Shown: positions 50,682 through 60,655, numbered from the stretch's first letter. The stretch: 64,000 nt of DNA from Myxococcales bacterium (GCA_016793325.1 JAEUKI010000082.1:40715-104714), one strand, 5' to 3'. Numbers and translations: made by a program. The notes: a model not told the origin generated them from the letters alone.

Positions 50682-52877
50682 CTAGTACAGCGACGTGACG
50701 AGCGTCGGGACCAACCGCGGCGTCCCCGTTCCGTCGCCGAGCTGACCGCTGGTGTTGCGTCCCCAGCAAACCACCTGGTGATCTGCGCGACGCGCGCACG
50801 TGTGTCCGCCGCCCGCGGCGACCTCGACGGCGGTGCTCAATCCCGTGACGGCCGTCGGAGAGAGCCGCATCGTCGTTGTTCCGTCGCCGAGCTGACCGTC
50901 CGCGTTGCTGCCCCAGCACACGATCGCGCCGGTCGCGCGGCGCGCGCATGTGTGGGTCCCGCCCGCGCTGATCTGCGTGGCGTCGGTGAGCCCGGGGACG
51001 AGCGTCGGGACGAGCCGATTGGTCGTCGTTCCGTCGCCGAGCTGCCCCGCGCTGTTGCTGCCCCAGCAATAGACCAAATTCGTCGTGGTTCGCAGGCACG
51101 TGTGCGCGTCGCCCGCGGTGATCTCGGCCGCCGACGGAGCGGTCGTCACTTGCACAGGTCCGCGCTGGTTGACGACCGAGTTGACGCCGAGCTGGCCCGA
51201 GGAGTTCGAGCCCCAACAGTACGTCGCGCCCGACGCGCGTCGTCCGCACGTGTGGTTGAGCCCCGCCGTGACCTGCGCCCAATCTTGAAAAGATGGGTTC
51301 GTCGCGGTCGGCGCTGTCACCGGCGCGACGCTCCCGTTGTTGCCGACTTGTCCGAAGGTGTTGTCACCCCAGCACGCGGCGATGCGGATCGACGAGAGGA
51401 CCATCGTGATCGCGCAGCTGTGTCCGCCGCCGGTCGCGATGTCGAGCGTCGCGGTGAGCGATCCCGCGCGCACGGGCGTCGACGCGCTGGCCGTCGATCC
51501 GTTGCCGAGTTGGTAGCTCGAGCCGAGCCCCCAGCAGCTCATTTGCCCCGCGCGACGCGCGCACGTGTGCGAGCTCCCCGCGCTCACTTGGGTCGCGTCG
51601 GCGATGCTCGTCACGGCCACGGGCGTGCTTCGCGCGAGGGTCGATCCGTTGCCGAGTCGCCCGTCCGCGCCTGCGCCCCAACACGCGAGGGTCCCGTTGT
51701 TGCGACGCGCGCATGTATGCGAGCTCCCCGCGGTGAGCGAGACGACACGGAGGTTGTCGCACACGCCGAGGACGCACGTCGAACCCGCGCAGCTGTTGCC
51801 GCACCTCCCGCAGTGAACCGCGCTCGTGAGCGGCGTCTCGCAGCCGTTGAGCGTGCTCGCATCACAGTTGCCGAAGCCCGCGTTGCACGCGCCGATGGTG
51901 CAGGTGCCCATCGCGCACGACGGCGTGGCGTTGGCCCGAACGCACGGAACGCCGCAACCCCCGCAGTGCGCGGTGCTCGTCGTGGTGTCCGTCTCGCAGC
52001 CGTTCGCCGAGTTTCCGTCGCAGTTGCCGAAGCCCGGATTGCAGCCCATCGAGACGCACGCGCTCATCACGCACGCGTTGCGAGAATTGGGGATCGCGCA
52101 CGCGTTGCCGCAGCGGCTGCAGTGCGCGACGGACGACGTCGTGTCGGTCTCGCACACGGTCATCGGGTTGCTGTCGCACTCGCCGCGGCCCACTGGACAA
52201 CCGCGCGGCTCGCAGCGGCCGCCCGAGCACGCGGCGACCATGCCCGAGATCATGCAGGGCATCCCGCAGGCTCCGCAGTGAGCGAGGCTCGTGTTGGTGT
52301 TGGTCTCGCAGCCGTTGGCGGGGTTTCCATCACAGTCTGCAAAGCCTGGGTCGCACGGTCCGATGCGACAGACGCCCATCTCGCACGTCGCGCTCGCGTT
52401 GTTGAACGCGCACTCGTTGCCGCAGCGGCCGCAGTGCTGAACGCTCGACGCCAGGTTGGACTCGCAGCCGTTGGTCGCGTTGCCGTCGCAGTCGCCGAAG
52501 CCGAGGCGACACGTCGCCGTGCACGATCCGCCGCTGCACGTCGTGCCGGGGCACGCGTTGTCACACGCGCCGCAGTGCGCGGGGCTCGATTGAACGTCGA
52601 TGCACGAGGCCCCGCAGCAACGCTCGTTCGCTGCGCACCGACAGCCTCCGTCCGCAGGCTCGTCGATGACGTCGTTCGGCGCGTCGAGGGCGTCGGTCCC
52701 CGCGTCGTCCAGAAGGACGTCGGGCGGGTTCGACACGACGTCGGGGCTGTCGAGCGTCACCCGATCGGCGAGCTCGGCCGTGGCGTCCTGCCGACGGGAC
52801 GCGTCGAGCAGCGCCGGGTCGTACACAGCGCACGAGGTCGTGAGTGCGCCGAAGCAAAGCAAAGAGCGGGCGCGCAT
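50682..52877 (-). CDS. RCC1-repeat lipoprotein with CDGNxxNGCE modules
   Basis: 731 residues; lipobox LTTSC. After an Asp-rich tether and a CRCAANERCCG segment come about six modules of the form GFGDCDGNATNGCE followed by HCGACGxxC, a myxobacterial extracellular Cys pattern. The C-terminal ~370 residues carry RCC1-type repeats (SHTCARRNNGTLACWG, HTCARRATGAIVCWGSN, QLGDGT) predicting a seven-bladed propeller. It is convergent with gene 48413-50623 (58 bp). Likely cell-surface binding; no enzyme motif. Confidence 0.85.
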   Translation of the reverse strand: MRARSLLCFGALTTSCAVYDPALLDASRRQDATAELADRVTLDSPDVVSNPPDVLLDDAGTDALDAPNDVIDEPADGGCRCAANERCCGASCIDVQSSPAHCGACDNACPGTTCSGGSCTATCRLGFGDCDGNATNGCESNLASSVQHCGRCGNECAFNNASATCEMGVCRIGPCDPGFADCDGNPANGCETNTNTSLAHCGACGMPCMISGMVAACSGGRCEPRGCPVGRGECDSNPMTVCETDTTSSVAHCSRCGNACAIPNSRNACVMSACVSMGCNPGFGNCDGNSANGCETDTTTSTAHCGGCGVPCVRANATPSCAMGTCTIGACNAGFGNCDASTLNGCETPLTSAVHCGRCGNSCAGSTCVLGVCDNLRVVSLTAGSSHTCARRNNGTLACWGAGADGRLGNGSTLARSTPVAVTSIADATQVSAGSSHTCARRAGQMSCWGLGSSYQLGNGSTASASTPVRAGSLTATLDIATGGGHSCAITMVLSSIRIAACWGDNTFGQVGNNGSVAPVTAPTATNPSFQDWAQVTAGLNHTCGRRASGATYCWGSNSSGQLGVNSVVNQRGPVQVTTAPSAAEITAGDAHTCLRTTTNLVYCWGSNSAGQLGDGTTTNRLVPTLVPGLTDATQISAGGTHTCARRATGAIVCWGSNADGQLGDGTTTMRLSPTAVTGLSTAVEVAAGGGHTCARRADHQVVCWGRNTSGQLGDGTGTPRLVPTLVTSLY

Positions 52878-53129
52878 TGCGACGGAGTCTGCGGTTGTCG
52901 AGGGAGCGCAGTCAAATCAACGAGTCGTCGGTCAGCGCCTCGCGAAGTCCTCCATGAATACTGGGGTTTGGGCTCGCGGAGTGAGGGAGTGAAAGGTCCG
53001 CTCGTTTCGCGAGCGTTCTTCGCGTACTCGCTTCGAGCGGGCGCTGCGCCGGGCGATCGACGCGCCGCAAAGAGTTGAAGTTGTGATTGACAGCACCCGG
53101 TCTGGTCGCGCCAACATCGGGCACAAGCA

Positions 53130-53342
53130 ATGGCCCAGAGCGACAAGCGAAAGCAGAGCCTCTACTTCCCCGAATCTATGCTCCAGGAGATCCAGCAAGA
53201 GGCCGCGCGCCTCGACCGCTCGCTCTCGTGGGTGATGCAGCGCGCGTGGAAGCTCGCGCGAACAGAGATCCGAAAGTTGCCGTCGGTGAACGATGTTCCC
53301 GACGACGGTCCGGACGACGAGCGCGGCCGCGAAGAGGACTGA
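53130..53342 (+). CDS. Small ribbon-helix-helix-like regulator
   Basis: 70 residues. KRKQSLYFPESMLQEIQQEA followed by RLDRSLSWVMQRAWKLAR gives the beta strand and two helices of a MetJ/Arc-type ribbon-helix-helix dimer, then an acidic Asp/Glu/Arg tail. Very short proteins of this pattern are common in myxobacteria. A TTGACA at 53087-53092 may be its -35 box, but no good -10 follows. Neighbouring genes give no clue to its targets; autoregulation is plausible. Confidence 0.72.
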   Translation: MAQSDKRKQSLYFPESMLQEIQQEAARLDRSLSWVMQRAWKLARTEIRKLPSVNDVPDDGPDDERGREED

Positions 53343-53412
53343 GCCCTCGCGTCAGTCACCGCGGTTTGTGAGTCTTTTCGCAGGCGAAATCGCGCTGCGA
53401 GGATCAATAGTC

Positions 53413-54294
53413 ATGAACGAACTCGAAGGGCGCTGCGACGCGGTCGACGGCGCTCGACTGTATTTTCGCTCCTGGGGCGAGGGGCCGCGCGCGGTCGTTC
53501 TCAACGACGGGATCCTCTGCGAGGGCTTCGTGTGGAAGTACCTCCGTCCCGCGCTCGTCAACGCTGGCTACCGCGTCGTGCATTGGAACTACCGAGGCCA
53601 CGGCAAGTCCGACGCGCCCAAGGACCGCAACACCCTGACCATCCCGGACATGGCCGAGGATCTCTGGCGGGTGCTCGACGCGGTGGGCGTCGAAGACGCG
53701 GTCCTGACGGGGCACTCGATGGGCGTACAAGTGTGCCTCGAGGCGTACCGTTCGCGGCCCTCGTGCACGAAGGGACTTGTTTTGTTGTGCGGGTCCTGGG
53801 GCCGCGTGACCCGTACGTTTCACGGGACGGACGCGCTCGCGCTCGCGCTGCCTGCGCTTCGGTCGTTCGCGTCGCGCTACCCCGCGGTCGTGCGCGAGAT
53901 GGTCTCTCGAACGCCGCCGAAGCTCGCCCTTCGCGTCGCGTGGGCGCTCGGAGAAGTCGACCCGCAGCGCGGACGCGAAGAGGACATGACGCCCTACTTC
54001 GAGCACCTCGCGACGATCGATCCGCAGGTGTACCTCACGCTCCTCGACTACGCGGGAAAGCACTCGGCAGAGGACCTGCTCCATCACATCGAGGCCCCGA
54101 CGCTCGTCGTCGCCGCGGGCAAGGACAGCTTCACGCCCCCGAGGCTCGCGCGGCAGATGGCGCGCACGATTCGCGACGCTGAGCTTCTCGAGGTCCCCGA
54201 CGCGACGCACACGCTTCCGATCGAGCAGCCCGAGCTGGTGGACCAGCGTGTGCTCTCGTTTCTCGCGAAGCATGTGCCGTCATTTGCTGAGTGA
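53413..54294 (+). CDS. Alpha/beta hydrolase
   Basis: 293 residues, no signal peptide. HWNYRGHGKSD precedes the nucleophile elbow GHSMGV (Ser about 105). The late Asp is in VVAAGKDSFTPP and the His in VPDATHTLPIEQPE, so the triad is complete. Similar to pimeloyl-ACP methylesterase-type and haloalkane-dehalogenase-like hydrolases; substrate unknown. It is the second alpha/beta hydrolase in the window and is not closely related to 24373-25179. Confidence 0.83.
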   Translation: MNELEGRCDAVDGARLYFRSWGEGPRAVVLNDGILCEGFVWKYLRPALVNAGYRVVHWNYRGHGKSDAPKDRNTLTIPDMAEDLWRVLDAVGVEDAVLTGHSMGVQVCLEAYRSRPSCTKGLVLLCGSWGRVTRTFHGTDALALALPALRSFASRYPAVVREMVSRTPPKLALRVAWALGEVDPQRGREEDMTPYFEHLATIDPQVYLTLLDYAGKHSAEDLLHHIEAPTLVVAAGKDSFTPPRLARQMARTIRDAELLEVPDATHTLPIEQPELVDQRVLSFLAKHVPSFAE

Positions 54295-54543
54295 CCCGAG
54301 GTCATCGCGCTTCGGTTCGCCCTAGGACCGCGTCGTCGCGTGAGGCGCCGAAGGCGGGGGGGGGCCTGGGCACATTCGCGGATCGGCGGGACGATCGGCG
54401 CACATCGGAGCGAACTTTTGCGCGCTTCGGGCGTCACACCCAAGCCCGACGCCGCCACAGGGGTTGTTGGCCTACGCGGCCTGCGACACCCCCGCGATTC
54501 GGCCCATGGGTAGCACACGCCAATTTTGCCACTGAGGACAACG

Positions 54544-56454
54544 ATGACTCGACGATGGATTCCTGGTTCGCTCCTCGCGTTGACGGTGGTCGCTTCGTGC
54601 GCCGGAGGAGCCCGTGAAGTGGGCCAACAAGCGGTCGAGACGCAGCGCACGCAACAAGCGAACAACTCTGCCGGCGGGGCGAGCGAGACCGAGAACTACC
54701 GCGTGATCGCCGCGTCGGGCTCTGCCACTGGGACGCTCGCTCGGCCTGTGTCCCAGGGACGCGACGAGTCGCCGACGTTGGTCACGGTCCGCGGTCGCAG
54801 TGAAGACACCAATCGCGCGGTGAACGTCGCGGTCGCGCCGGGCTCGGTGCCAGGAGTCGTGGGGCCGGGCGCCGTTCCGACGTCGGGTGGGTTCATCGTT
54901 CGACGCGCGGGCGCTGCGACCAGCAGCGGCGCGCCGAGCGGTGGTGGTGCGACGCGCAGCAGTGCGACCTCCGATGGCGCCGGTGAGGCAGAAGGATTGG
55001 TCGGACTCGGCAACTTCGGAACGAGCGCGTCATCGGCCTCCACAGGCTCTGCGCCGTCGTCTCTGCCCCGCGCGCAGAGCGCCGCGCCCACGGGTCGGCG
55101 AGCCCCCTCCGAAACGCGCCTGCGCGCAGCGACGCAGCCGACGCCAGTGAGCGCCGCGGTTGGGTCGACCCCCGGTGGATCGACGTTCGCTGCAGGGCGC
55201 GGCTGGGGCAGTGGCTCGGGCGGTGGAATGGCCGCAGACGAGGCCCCGCCGGTGGGCGGGCGTGTCGCGGTCACAGGAGCGCCCGTCGCGCGACCCGTGC
55301 CTGTCGGCGTTGTTCCTGTTGGCAGCACGGTGACCGTCACGACAACGGTCGCCGTCACGCCGCCCGTGATCGTCGAGGCACAACAAGAGACCGCGGGTCT
55401 GCTCACGGCTGCGTCCGTGGGTGACGCCGATCGCTTCACGAACTACCTCGACTACCTCTCTCGCCACACGAGCGAGGCGGGCGAGCTGCGGCTCGACATG
55501 ACGCGCAGGCTCCGCATCAAGGTCGTCGACTCGCAGAACCGTGGCGTCAACGCCGCGCGCATTCGCATTTCGAACCAGATGGGCACCGTCGAAGCGCTCA
55601 CGCACGCAGACGGATCGTTCGATTACTTTCCGGGCATGTCGACGGCGCAGCTCGCGGGCGTCGCGCGGCTCGACGTGTCGGTCGAGTCCGTGACCGTCGG
55701 CGCCGAAGTGCAGATCCCCACGCAAGGCGACGGTCAGCCCGTGCTCGTGCGGCTCAACGCCGCGGTCGTTCCGCCGGCGCCGGTGCTCGACCTCGGGTTC
55801 TTGATCGACGTCACGGGGTCGATGGGCGACGAGCTCCGCTACGTCAACCGAGAGATCGCCAGCATCGTGCAGCGAATCGAGCGCGATTCTCCAGGCGTTC
55901 GCGTGCGATTGAGCGCGACGTTCTACCGCGATCGCGTGGACGACAACGTCGTGCAGCAGATCCCCTTCACGAGCAACGTGCAGGGCTTCGCGGCCGCGAT
56001 GCAAAACGTCTACGCCTCTGGCGGCGGCGACTACCCCGAGGACCTCAACGCTGGGATCGACGCCGCGATGAACCGCCTCGCGTGGAGCGACGGCGCCGCT
56101 GTGCGCGTGCTCGTCCTCGTCGCCGACGCGCCTCCGCAGCACTACGGAGACACGAATTTTACCTACCGCGAAGCCATGGTGCGCGCGTCGCAGCGAGGCA
56201 TTCGCCTATTGCCCGTGGCTGCGTCGGGAAGCGATCGCCGCGTGGAGTTCTTGTTTCGCGCGATGGGCGCGTACACGAGCACGCCGTACGTCTACCTCAC
56301 GGACGACTCGGGCGTCGGCGGCTCGCACATGGAAGCGGACACCGATCGCGTCGCGGTCGAGCGCTTCAACGACGCGCTCGTTCGCTTGATCACCAGCGAC
56401 CTGCGCGGCCAGGGCATGCACGAGCCTGGACGACTCGGCGCCGAGCGCAACTGA
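54544..56454 (+). CDS. VWA-domain lipoprotein
   Basis: 636 residues; lipobox VVASC; GAGG 9 nt before the ATG. A 230-residue low-complexity Gly/Ser/Ala/Thr region leads to a carboxypeptidase-regulatory-like beta domain (LRIKVVDSQNRGVNAARIRI). The von Willebrand A domain follows with the MIDAS motif DVTGSMGDE (Asp about 422). Later VWA residues are in RLSATFYRDR and ADAPPQHYGD. The metal-dependent adhesion site looks intact, so it should bind a protein ligand at the surface. It is followed 66 nt later by the PASTA gene. Confidence 0.83.
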   Translation: MTRRWIPGSLLALTVVASCAGGAREVGQQAVETQRTQQANNSAGGASETENYRVIAASGSATGTLARPVSQGRDESPTLVTVRGRSEDTNRAVNVAVAPGSVPGVVGPGAVPTSGGFIVRRAGAATSSGAPSGGGATRSSATSDGAGEAEGLVGLGNFGTSASSASTGSAPSSLPRAQSAAPTGRRAPSETRLRAATQPTPVSAAVGSTPGGSTFAAGRGWGSGSGGGMAADEAPPVGGRVAVTGAPVARPVPVGVVPVGSTVTVTTTVAVTPPVIVEAQQETAGLLTAASVGDADRFTNYLDYLSRHTSEAGELRLDMTRRLRIKVVDSQNRGVNAARIRISNQMGTVEALTHADGSFDYFPGMSTAQLAGVARLDVSVESVTVGAEVQIPTQGDGQPVLVRLNAAVVPPAPVLDLGFLIDVTGSMGDELRYVNREIASIVQRIERDSPGVRVRLSATFYRDRVDDNVVQQIPFTSNVQGFAAAMQNVYASGGGDYPEDLNAGIDAAMNRLAWSDGAAVRVLVLVADAPPQHYGDTNFTYREAMVRASQRGIRLLPVAASGSDRRVEFLFRAMGAYTSTPYVYLTDDSGVGGSHMEADTDRVAVERFNDALVRLITSDLRGQGMHEPGRLGAERN

Positions 56455-56520
56455 TCCGAGTCGCGTTCGCGACACGACAGGGACCGTCGAACCGGTACCA
56501 TCTCGACGCGGAGCGAGAGC

Positions 56521-57243
56521 ATGCGCGACGAAGAGCAGTACGACGCACCGGAGTCGAGTCGTGATCGCCGTTCATCGGGGCCTGGTTGGTTCGCGGTCGT
56601 CGCGCTGTCGCTCGTGACCTCCGTGGTCTCGACGGTGGCGACCGTCGTCGCGATCGCAAAGGTCCCTGCGCTGCAACAGCTCGGGCACAGCGCCGCGAGC
56701 GCGAGCGGCGCGGTTTCGGCGGGGACGACGGCGGACGCTGGGGTGGGGTCGGTGAGCGTTCCGAACCTCGTGCGCGTCCCTCGGGACAACGTGCAGTCGA
56801 TCGTCGAGAGCGTGGGGCTGCGGCTCATCGTCAACGAGCGCCAAGAGCAGAGCGACGTCCCCGCGGGGCTCGTGGCTGCGCAGGCGCCTCGCGCGGGGAC
56901 CTCCGTCGCGCGCGGCAGCGACCTCGTCGTCGTGATCTCTTCGGGCCCGGCGCCCGTCGACAACGACGCTGGCGTCCCGAGCGTCCCCACGCCCATCACG
57001 ACTCCGACCGCCGACGACGCTGGAGCGACCTCAGCAGACTCCGTCGCGGTCCCGAGCGTGTATCGCTTGTACGTCCGCGAGGCGCGCTCGAGGCTCACGC
57101 TCTCGGGGCTCTCGCTTGGCGAAGAGCGCCGCGGCGGCTACGACGAAGACATGTCCCCCGGCCGCATTCTTCGTCAGTCCCCCACCGCAGGAGCGCGCGT
57201 CTCGCGCGGGACCGTCGTGCACGTCTGGGTCAACCAGGAGTGA
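56521..57243 (+). CDS. Single-pass membrane protein with two PASTA domains
   Basis: 240 residues. A basic/acidic cytosolic head, one helix (WFAVVALSLVTSVVSTVATV), then two PASTA modules: VPNLVRVPRDNVQSIVESVG (residues 79-145) and VPSVYRLYVREARSRLTLSG (about 177-240), each with the ending GTSVARGSDLVVVIS or GARVSRGTVVHVWV. PASTA domains bind peptidoglycan fragments or beta-lactams, but here no kinase or penicillin-binding domain is attached. It may be an independent cell-wall sensor or scaffold. Confidence 0.85.
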   Translation: MRDEEQYDAPESSRDRRSSGPGWFAVVALSLVTSVVSTVATVVAIAKVPALQQLGHSAASASGAVSAGTTADAGVGSVSVPNLVRVPRDNVQSIVESVGLRLIVNERQEQSDVPAGLVAAQAPRAGTSVARGSDLVVVISSGPAPVDNDAGVPSVPTPITTPTADDAGATSADSVAVPSVYRLYVREARSRLTLSGLSLGEERRGGYDEDMSPGRILRQSPTAGARVSRGTVVHVWVNQE

Positions 57244-57268
57244 CGCGACGCTCGCGCGGCCGTCGAGC

Positions 57269-58177
57269 TCACGCTTCGAAATCGGGCTCGATGAACTGCC
57301 ACTTCACTTCGGGTTCGCGCTTGCGGACGCGCGCCTCGAACTCGTTGATCGACTCGGTCACTTCTTTGGCCGTAATTTTCTCGTCGAAGCGGAGCTTGGC
57401 TGCGACCAGCACCTCGCCGGGTCCCTGTTGCACGGTGATGAGCCGAAGGACCTCTTGAATTCTGGGGTCGTCCTTCGCGGCGAGGCGCACTTGCGCTTCG
57501 ATCTCTGGGTCCGCGCGCTCGCCGAGCAGGAGGGCCTTCACCTTCTGCGCGAGAAACACCGCGACCCACACGAGCACGAGCCCGACCATCACGCCGCCGA
57601 CGCCGTCGAAGCGCGGGTCGATGTAGCGCGCCGCCAAGAGCGCGGCGAGGGCGAAGCCGTTGCCGATCACCGCGGCGAAGTTCTCGCCCGTGCACACGAC
57701 GAGCTCGGCGTCTTTGGTGACCTTCAAGTAGTCCCGCCGCGACATCGCGCCGCGCTTCTTGTCGAGCTCGCGAAAGCACTGAGCCAGCGCGAAGGTCTCG
57801 AGCACGATCGAGAACAACAAGATCCCGATCCCGAGCTCGATGTGGTGCACGGGCTCCTTGTGGATGATCTTCTCGATGCCCTCGCCGATCGAGAACACGC
57901 CGCCGCCGAAGAACAGCATCAGCGCGACGATGAAGGACCAAAAGTAGCTCGCGCGCCCTGTCCCGAGCGGGTGCTTCTCGCTCGCGCCTTGCCCGGCTTG
58001 CTTGAGGCCCACGAGCAAGAAGATCGAGTTGAGGCAATCGGACGCAGTGTGAATGGCCTCTGCGAGCATCGAGCCCGAGCCCGAAATCGCGGCGGCGACG
58101 CCCTTGGCGGCGGCGATCGTTCCGTTCACCGCGAGGCCCGTGATGACGACCTTTGTCGAGTGTCCCTCGGCTGACAT
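57269..58177 (-). CDS. Cation diffusion facilitator (CDF) transporter
   Basis: 302 residues with about five to six TM helices. TM2 has the CDF metal-site pattern SGSGSMLAEAIHTASDCLNS (HTASD). PLGTGRASYFWSF is the next conserved segment. The C-terminal cytosolic domain has KAKLLLGERADPE-like and VQQGPGEVLVAAKLRFDE strands. It exchanges a divalent cation for protons. The His-Asp pair is typical of Zn/Co/Fe types, but the specificity cannot be fixed. The subgroup resembles YdfM/SLC30A9-like members with GEGIEKI and HHIELGI. Confidence 0.85.
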   Translation of the reverse strand: MSAEGHSTKVVITGLAVNGTIAAAKGVAAAISGSGSMLAEAIHTASDCLNSIFLLVGLKQAGQGASEKHPLGTGRASYFWSFIVALMLFFGGGVFSIGEGIEKIIHKEPVHHIELGIGILLFSIVLETFALAQCFRELDKKRGAMSRRDYLKVTKDAELVVCTGENFAAVIGNGFALAALLAARYIDPRFDGVGGVMVGLVLVWVAVFLAQKVKALLLGERADPEIEAQVRLAAKDDPRIQEVLRLITVQQGPGEVLVAAKLRFDEKITAKEVTESINEFEARVRKREPEVKWQFIEPDFEA

Positions 58178-58206
58178 GTTCGCGCCGAGGTATACTTCAA
58201 AACGCG

Positions 58207-59409
58207 TCAGCCAAAGGACGCGACCGGCACTGGCGTCGGCAAATCAGGCCGATAGAGCAGCGTCTGCCGCGTGGTCTTCAGCACGAAGTACGGGCCCTCG
58301 GCGCGCACGGACTCGGGCGAGCCTTGCGCGATGTGCTGCCAGCCGAGCCTCCCTGTGTCCGCGTGGATCACGGTGAGGACGGTCTCGCGCTCTCCCTTGC
58401 GACCGGCGACCGCGATGAACGGCCCGAGCGACGCGATCGGCTCGTAGTCGTCCTGCGTGCGCGTCCCCGAGCCGAGGTCCGCGTCGATCGTGTACCAGAC
58501 GCGCAGGGTGCTCGGGTCGAGGCCGACCAGCTTGAATGCGTGTGCTCCAGAGAGCTCGCCGAGCAGCGCGACGACGATGGCGTAGGTAGCCTCGAGGCGC
58601 TCGATCGCGTAGCCCTTGACGAGCTCGCCGTCTGCCGTCGGCCCCATGGGCGTCGCAGCGACGCGAAACAGATCCGCGGAGTACACGTAGCGGCCGCACG
58701 CGACGGGCGCGCCGCGCTTGTTGTCGAACGGCGCAGTGGCCTGCAAGAGCACGCGCCCCGTGGGCATTTCGACCACGGCGACGCCAGAGGTCCCCGTGGC
58801 GTCGATGTCCTCGGCGCCGCACAGGACGTTGCGCCCGGCGGTGCGCAGTCGAACCTCGCTCGATGCGACGCGATACACGGGCGCGGGTCCACGATTGGGG
58901 TCGATGAACATCGTCGAGAGCTGTTGCCCGTCGAACGCGCACACCGCGATTCCACCGGGGAGCGGGATGGGCCCGAGGTCCTTCGCGTCCGGGAGGGTCC
59001 AGAGCACTTGCCCGTAGCCGCGCTCGACGCCGAGGTACTGGTCCTGCACGGTCTGCACGGCCATCACGCCGGGAACGCTCGGGTGATTGGGGTCCCAGAG
59101 GTTCGGCTTTCCGAAGCCGCACTGCACGGCGGACTCGAGCGTCGTGCGAAAGATCAGTCGTCCCGAGTACAGATCCACCGCCCAGAGCGCCGTGTCGTTG
59201 ACGGCGTAGACGCGGCCGCCGGTGATCACCGCGGGCATGCTCGAGTCGCTGGGCTGCACCTCGGGCGGCGCCTCCCAGAGCACGCGGTTCGTGATCGCGT
59301 CGATCGCGCGCAGTCGATTGGACGCGTGGTGAAATCCCACGCAGGGCATTCCGACGAAGGCGTCCACGGCGATGGCCGTGTTCGCGTGATCCGAGTCGAG
59401 GAGCTTCAA
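58207..59409 (-). CDS. PQQ/WD-like beta-propeller protein
   Basis: 400 residues from a TTG with AAGG about 9 nt upstream. Blades of the PQQ-repeat type are visible: RAIDAITNRVLWEAPP, YAVNDTALWAVDLYSGRLIF, GLDPSTLRVWYTIDAD and VIHADTGRLGWQHIA. No signal peptide is seen, so it is probably cytosolic or its start is further upstream. It is 29 nt upstream of the CDF gene on the same strand, so the two may be cotranscribed. Function unknown. Confidence 0.72.
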   Translation of the reverse strand: MKLLDSDHANTAIAVDAFVGMPCVGFHHASNRLRAIDAITNRVLWEAPPEVQPSDSSMPAVITGGRVYAVNDTALWAVDLYSGRLIFRTTLESAVQCGFGKPNLWDPNHPSVPGVMAVQTVQDQYLGVERGYGQVLWTLPDAKDLGPIPLPGGIAVCAFDGQQLSTMFIDPNRGPAPVYRVASSEVRLRTAGRNVLCGAEDIDATGTSGVAVVEMPTGRVLLQATAPFDNKRGAPVACGRYVYSADLFRVAATPMGPTADGELVKGYAIERLEATYAIVVALLGELSGAHAFKLVGLDPSTLRVWYTIDADLGSGTRTQDDYEPIASLGPFIAVAGRKGERETVLTVIHADTGRLGWQHIAQGSPESVRAEGPYFVLKTTRQTLLYRPDLPTPVPVASFG

Positions 59410-59441
59410 TCGCTGGTGCCTTTCAACGCCGGAGCATACTC

Positions 59442-60632
59442 GTGCACACTGCGCTCGTGTCGACCCACGAAGACGACGAGCGAGGCCCGTGGTCCCTCTC
59501 GCTCTTGTCGAATCGGTTTCCTGCGCTGCACGGGTTGCGCGCGCTGGCGATCTTGAGCGTGTTGCAAGTGCACGTATCCGTCGTGCTCAATCGCTACCAC
59601 ATGCTGCCGGTGGACAAGCTCTTTGTGCGCTCGTCCTCGGTGTGGTTCGGGATGGACCTCTTCTTCGTGCTCTCGGGCTTTCTCATCGGCTCGATGCTGC
59701 TCAGCGACGGCGCGAAGGGCTGGCGCGGGATCGGTCGATTCTATGTGCGTCGATCGTTTCGGATCATCCCGCTCTACTACGCGGTGCTCACGGCGCTCTG
59801 GTTCATCGAGAAGCCGAGCGTCCCGTTCGTGCGGGTGTTGCCCGAGTATCTCTACATCGCGCCGTACACGCGCGTGGACATCGGCAACGTGGTGATGCCC
59901 TACGCGTGGTCTCTCTGCGTCGAGGAGCACTTCTACCTGACTGTTCCCTTGCTCGTGGCGGTGTTGAATCGATTGAAGACGCACCGCGCGCGCATCGCGG
60001 TGCTCTCGCTCTTGTGGCTCTCGGGGCTCTTCGTGCGCCACGCGCTCTTCTGGTTCTGGAAGATCCCGTGGAACGCGGACACCATGTTTCGCTTCATCTA
60101 CGTGATGACGCACGGGCGCTACGACACGCTCGTCGCGGGCGTGCTCATGGCGTACGTCGTCCATCACTTCGGCGATCGGCTGCGAGAGATCTTCGCGAAG
60201 GGCTGGGCGCGCTGGGTCTGTTACGCGATCGCGGCGGGGCTGTGTTGGTCGCTGTTTCCCCCGCACCGCGCGATCCCCCGCTCGCACTGGAACCTCTTCG
60301 CGTGGGGCACCGTGACGAGCGTGATGTACGCGCTGGTCGTGATTCCGCTCGTGCACGCGCCGAAGCGCGCCCTGTTGAACCGCGTGCTCGGCGCGCGTCC
60401 GTGGCTTCCGATCGCGACGCTCGGGTACGGCGTGTACCTCGTGCACATTCCGCTGATGGACCAGGTCGTGAAGCTGCTCGCGGTGGGCCTCTTCTTCGCG
60501 CGCTGGCCGCAGTGGGCCGTGTGGTGGATGAGCTTGTTGCTCTTGAGCTTGTTGAGTTGGTCGCTCGCGTACGTGCTCCACGTGCTGATCGAGAAGCCCG
60601 CGCTGTGGGTGAGGGACCGGGTCGCGGGGTGA
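59442..60632 (+). CDS. Acyltransferase 3 (OafA/YrhL-like) membrane protein
   Basis: 396 residues from a GTG start, with about ten TM helices. FPALHGLRALAILSVLQVHVS contains the family R/H pair, and FGMDLFFVLSGFLIGSML with FYVRRSFRIIPLYY are the next conserved blocks. The enzyme transfers acyl groups (often O-acetyl) from the cytosolic side to carbohydrates or lipids of the envelope. The C-terminal YGVYLVHIPLMD block is also present. The acceptor is unknown. Confidence 0.88.
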   Translation: MHTALVSTHEDDERGPWSLSLLSNRFPALHGLRALAILSVLQVHVSVVLNRYHMLPVDKLFVRSSSVWFGMDLFFVLSGFLIGSMLLSDGAKGWRGIGRFYVRRSFRIIPLYYAVLTALWFIEKPSVPFVRVLPEYLYIAPYTRVDIGNVVMPYAWSLCVEEHFYLTVPLLVAVLNRLKTHRARIAVLSLLWLSGLFVRHALFWFWKIPWNADTMFRFIYVMTHGRYDTLVAGVLMAYVVHHFGDRLREIFAKGWARWVCYAIAAGLCWSLFPPHRAIPRSHWNLFAWGTVTSVMYALVVIPLVHAPKRALLNRVLGARPWLPIATLGYGVYLVHIPLMDQVVKLLAVGLFFARWPQWAVWWMSLLLLSLLSWSLAYVLHVLIEKPALWVRDRVAG

Positions 60633-60655
60633 GCGGGGGGGATCCCGCGTTGGGG

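Noticed and set aside
53087..53129. TTGACA as a promoter for the ribbon-helix-helix gene
   Set aside because: No acceptable -10 hexamer at 16-19 nt; kept only as a remark.
52878..53129. Possible gene in the 252-bp divergent gap before the regulator
   Set aside because: Open frames there overlap both neighbours and lack coding character; treated as a divergent promoter region with nothing specific visible.
54295..54543. Possible small RNA or gene in the 249-bp gap before the VWA gene, containing a run of nine G at 54356-54364
   Set aside because: No hairpin with U-tract, no ORF with a ribosome site, no promoter boxes; I see nothing functional.
60633..60655. Operon link from the acyltransferase to the following ORF
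   Set aside because: The 23-bp gap would allow it, but the downstream ORF may be degraded and has no functional tie to acyl transfer.
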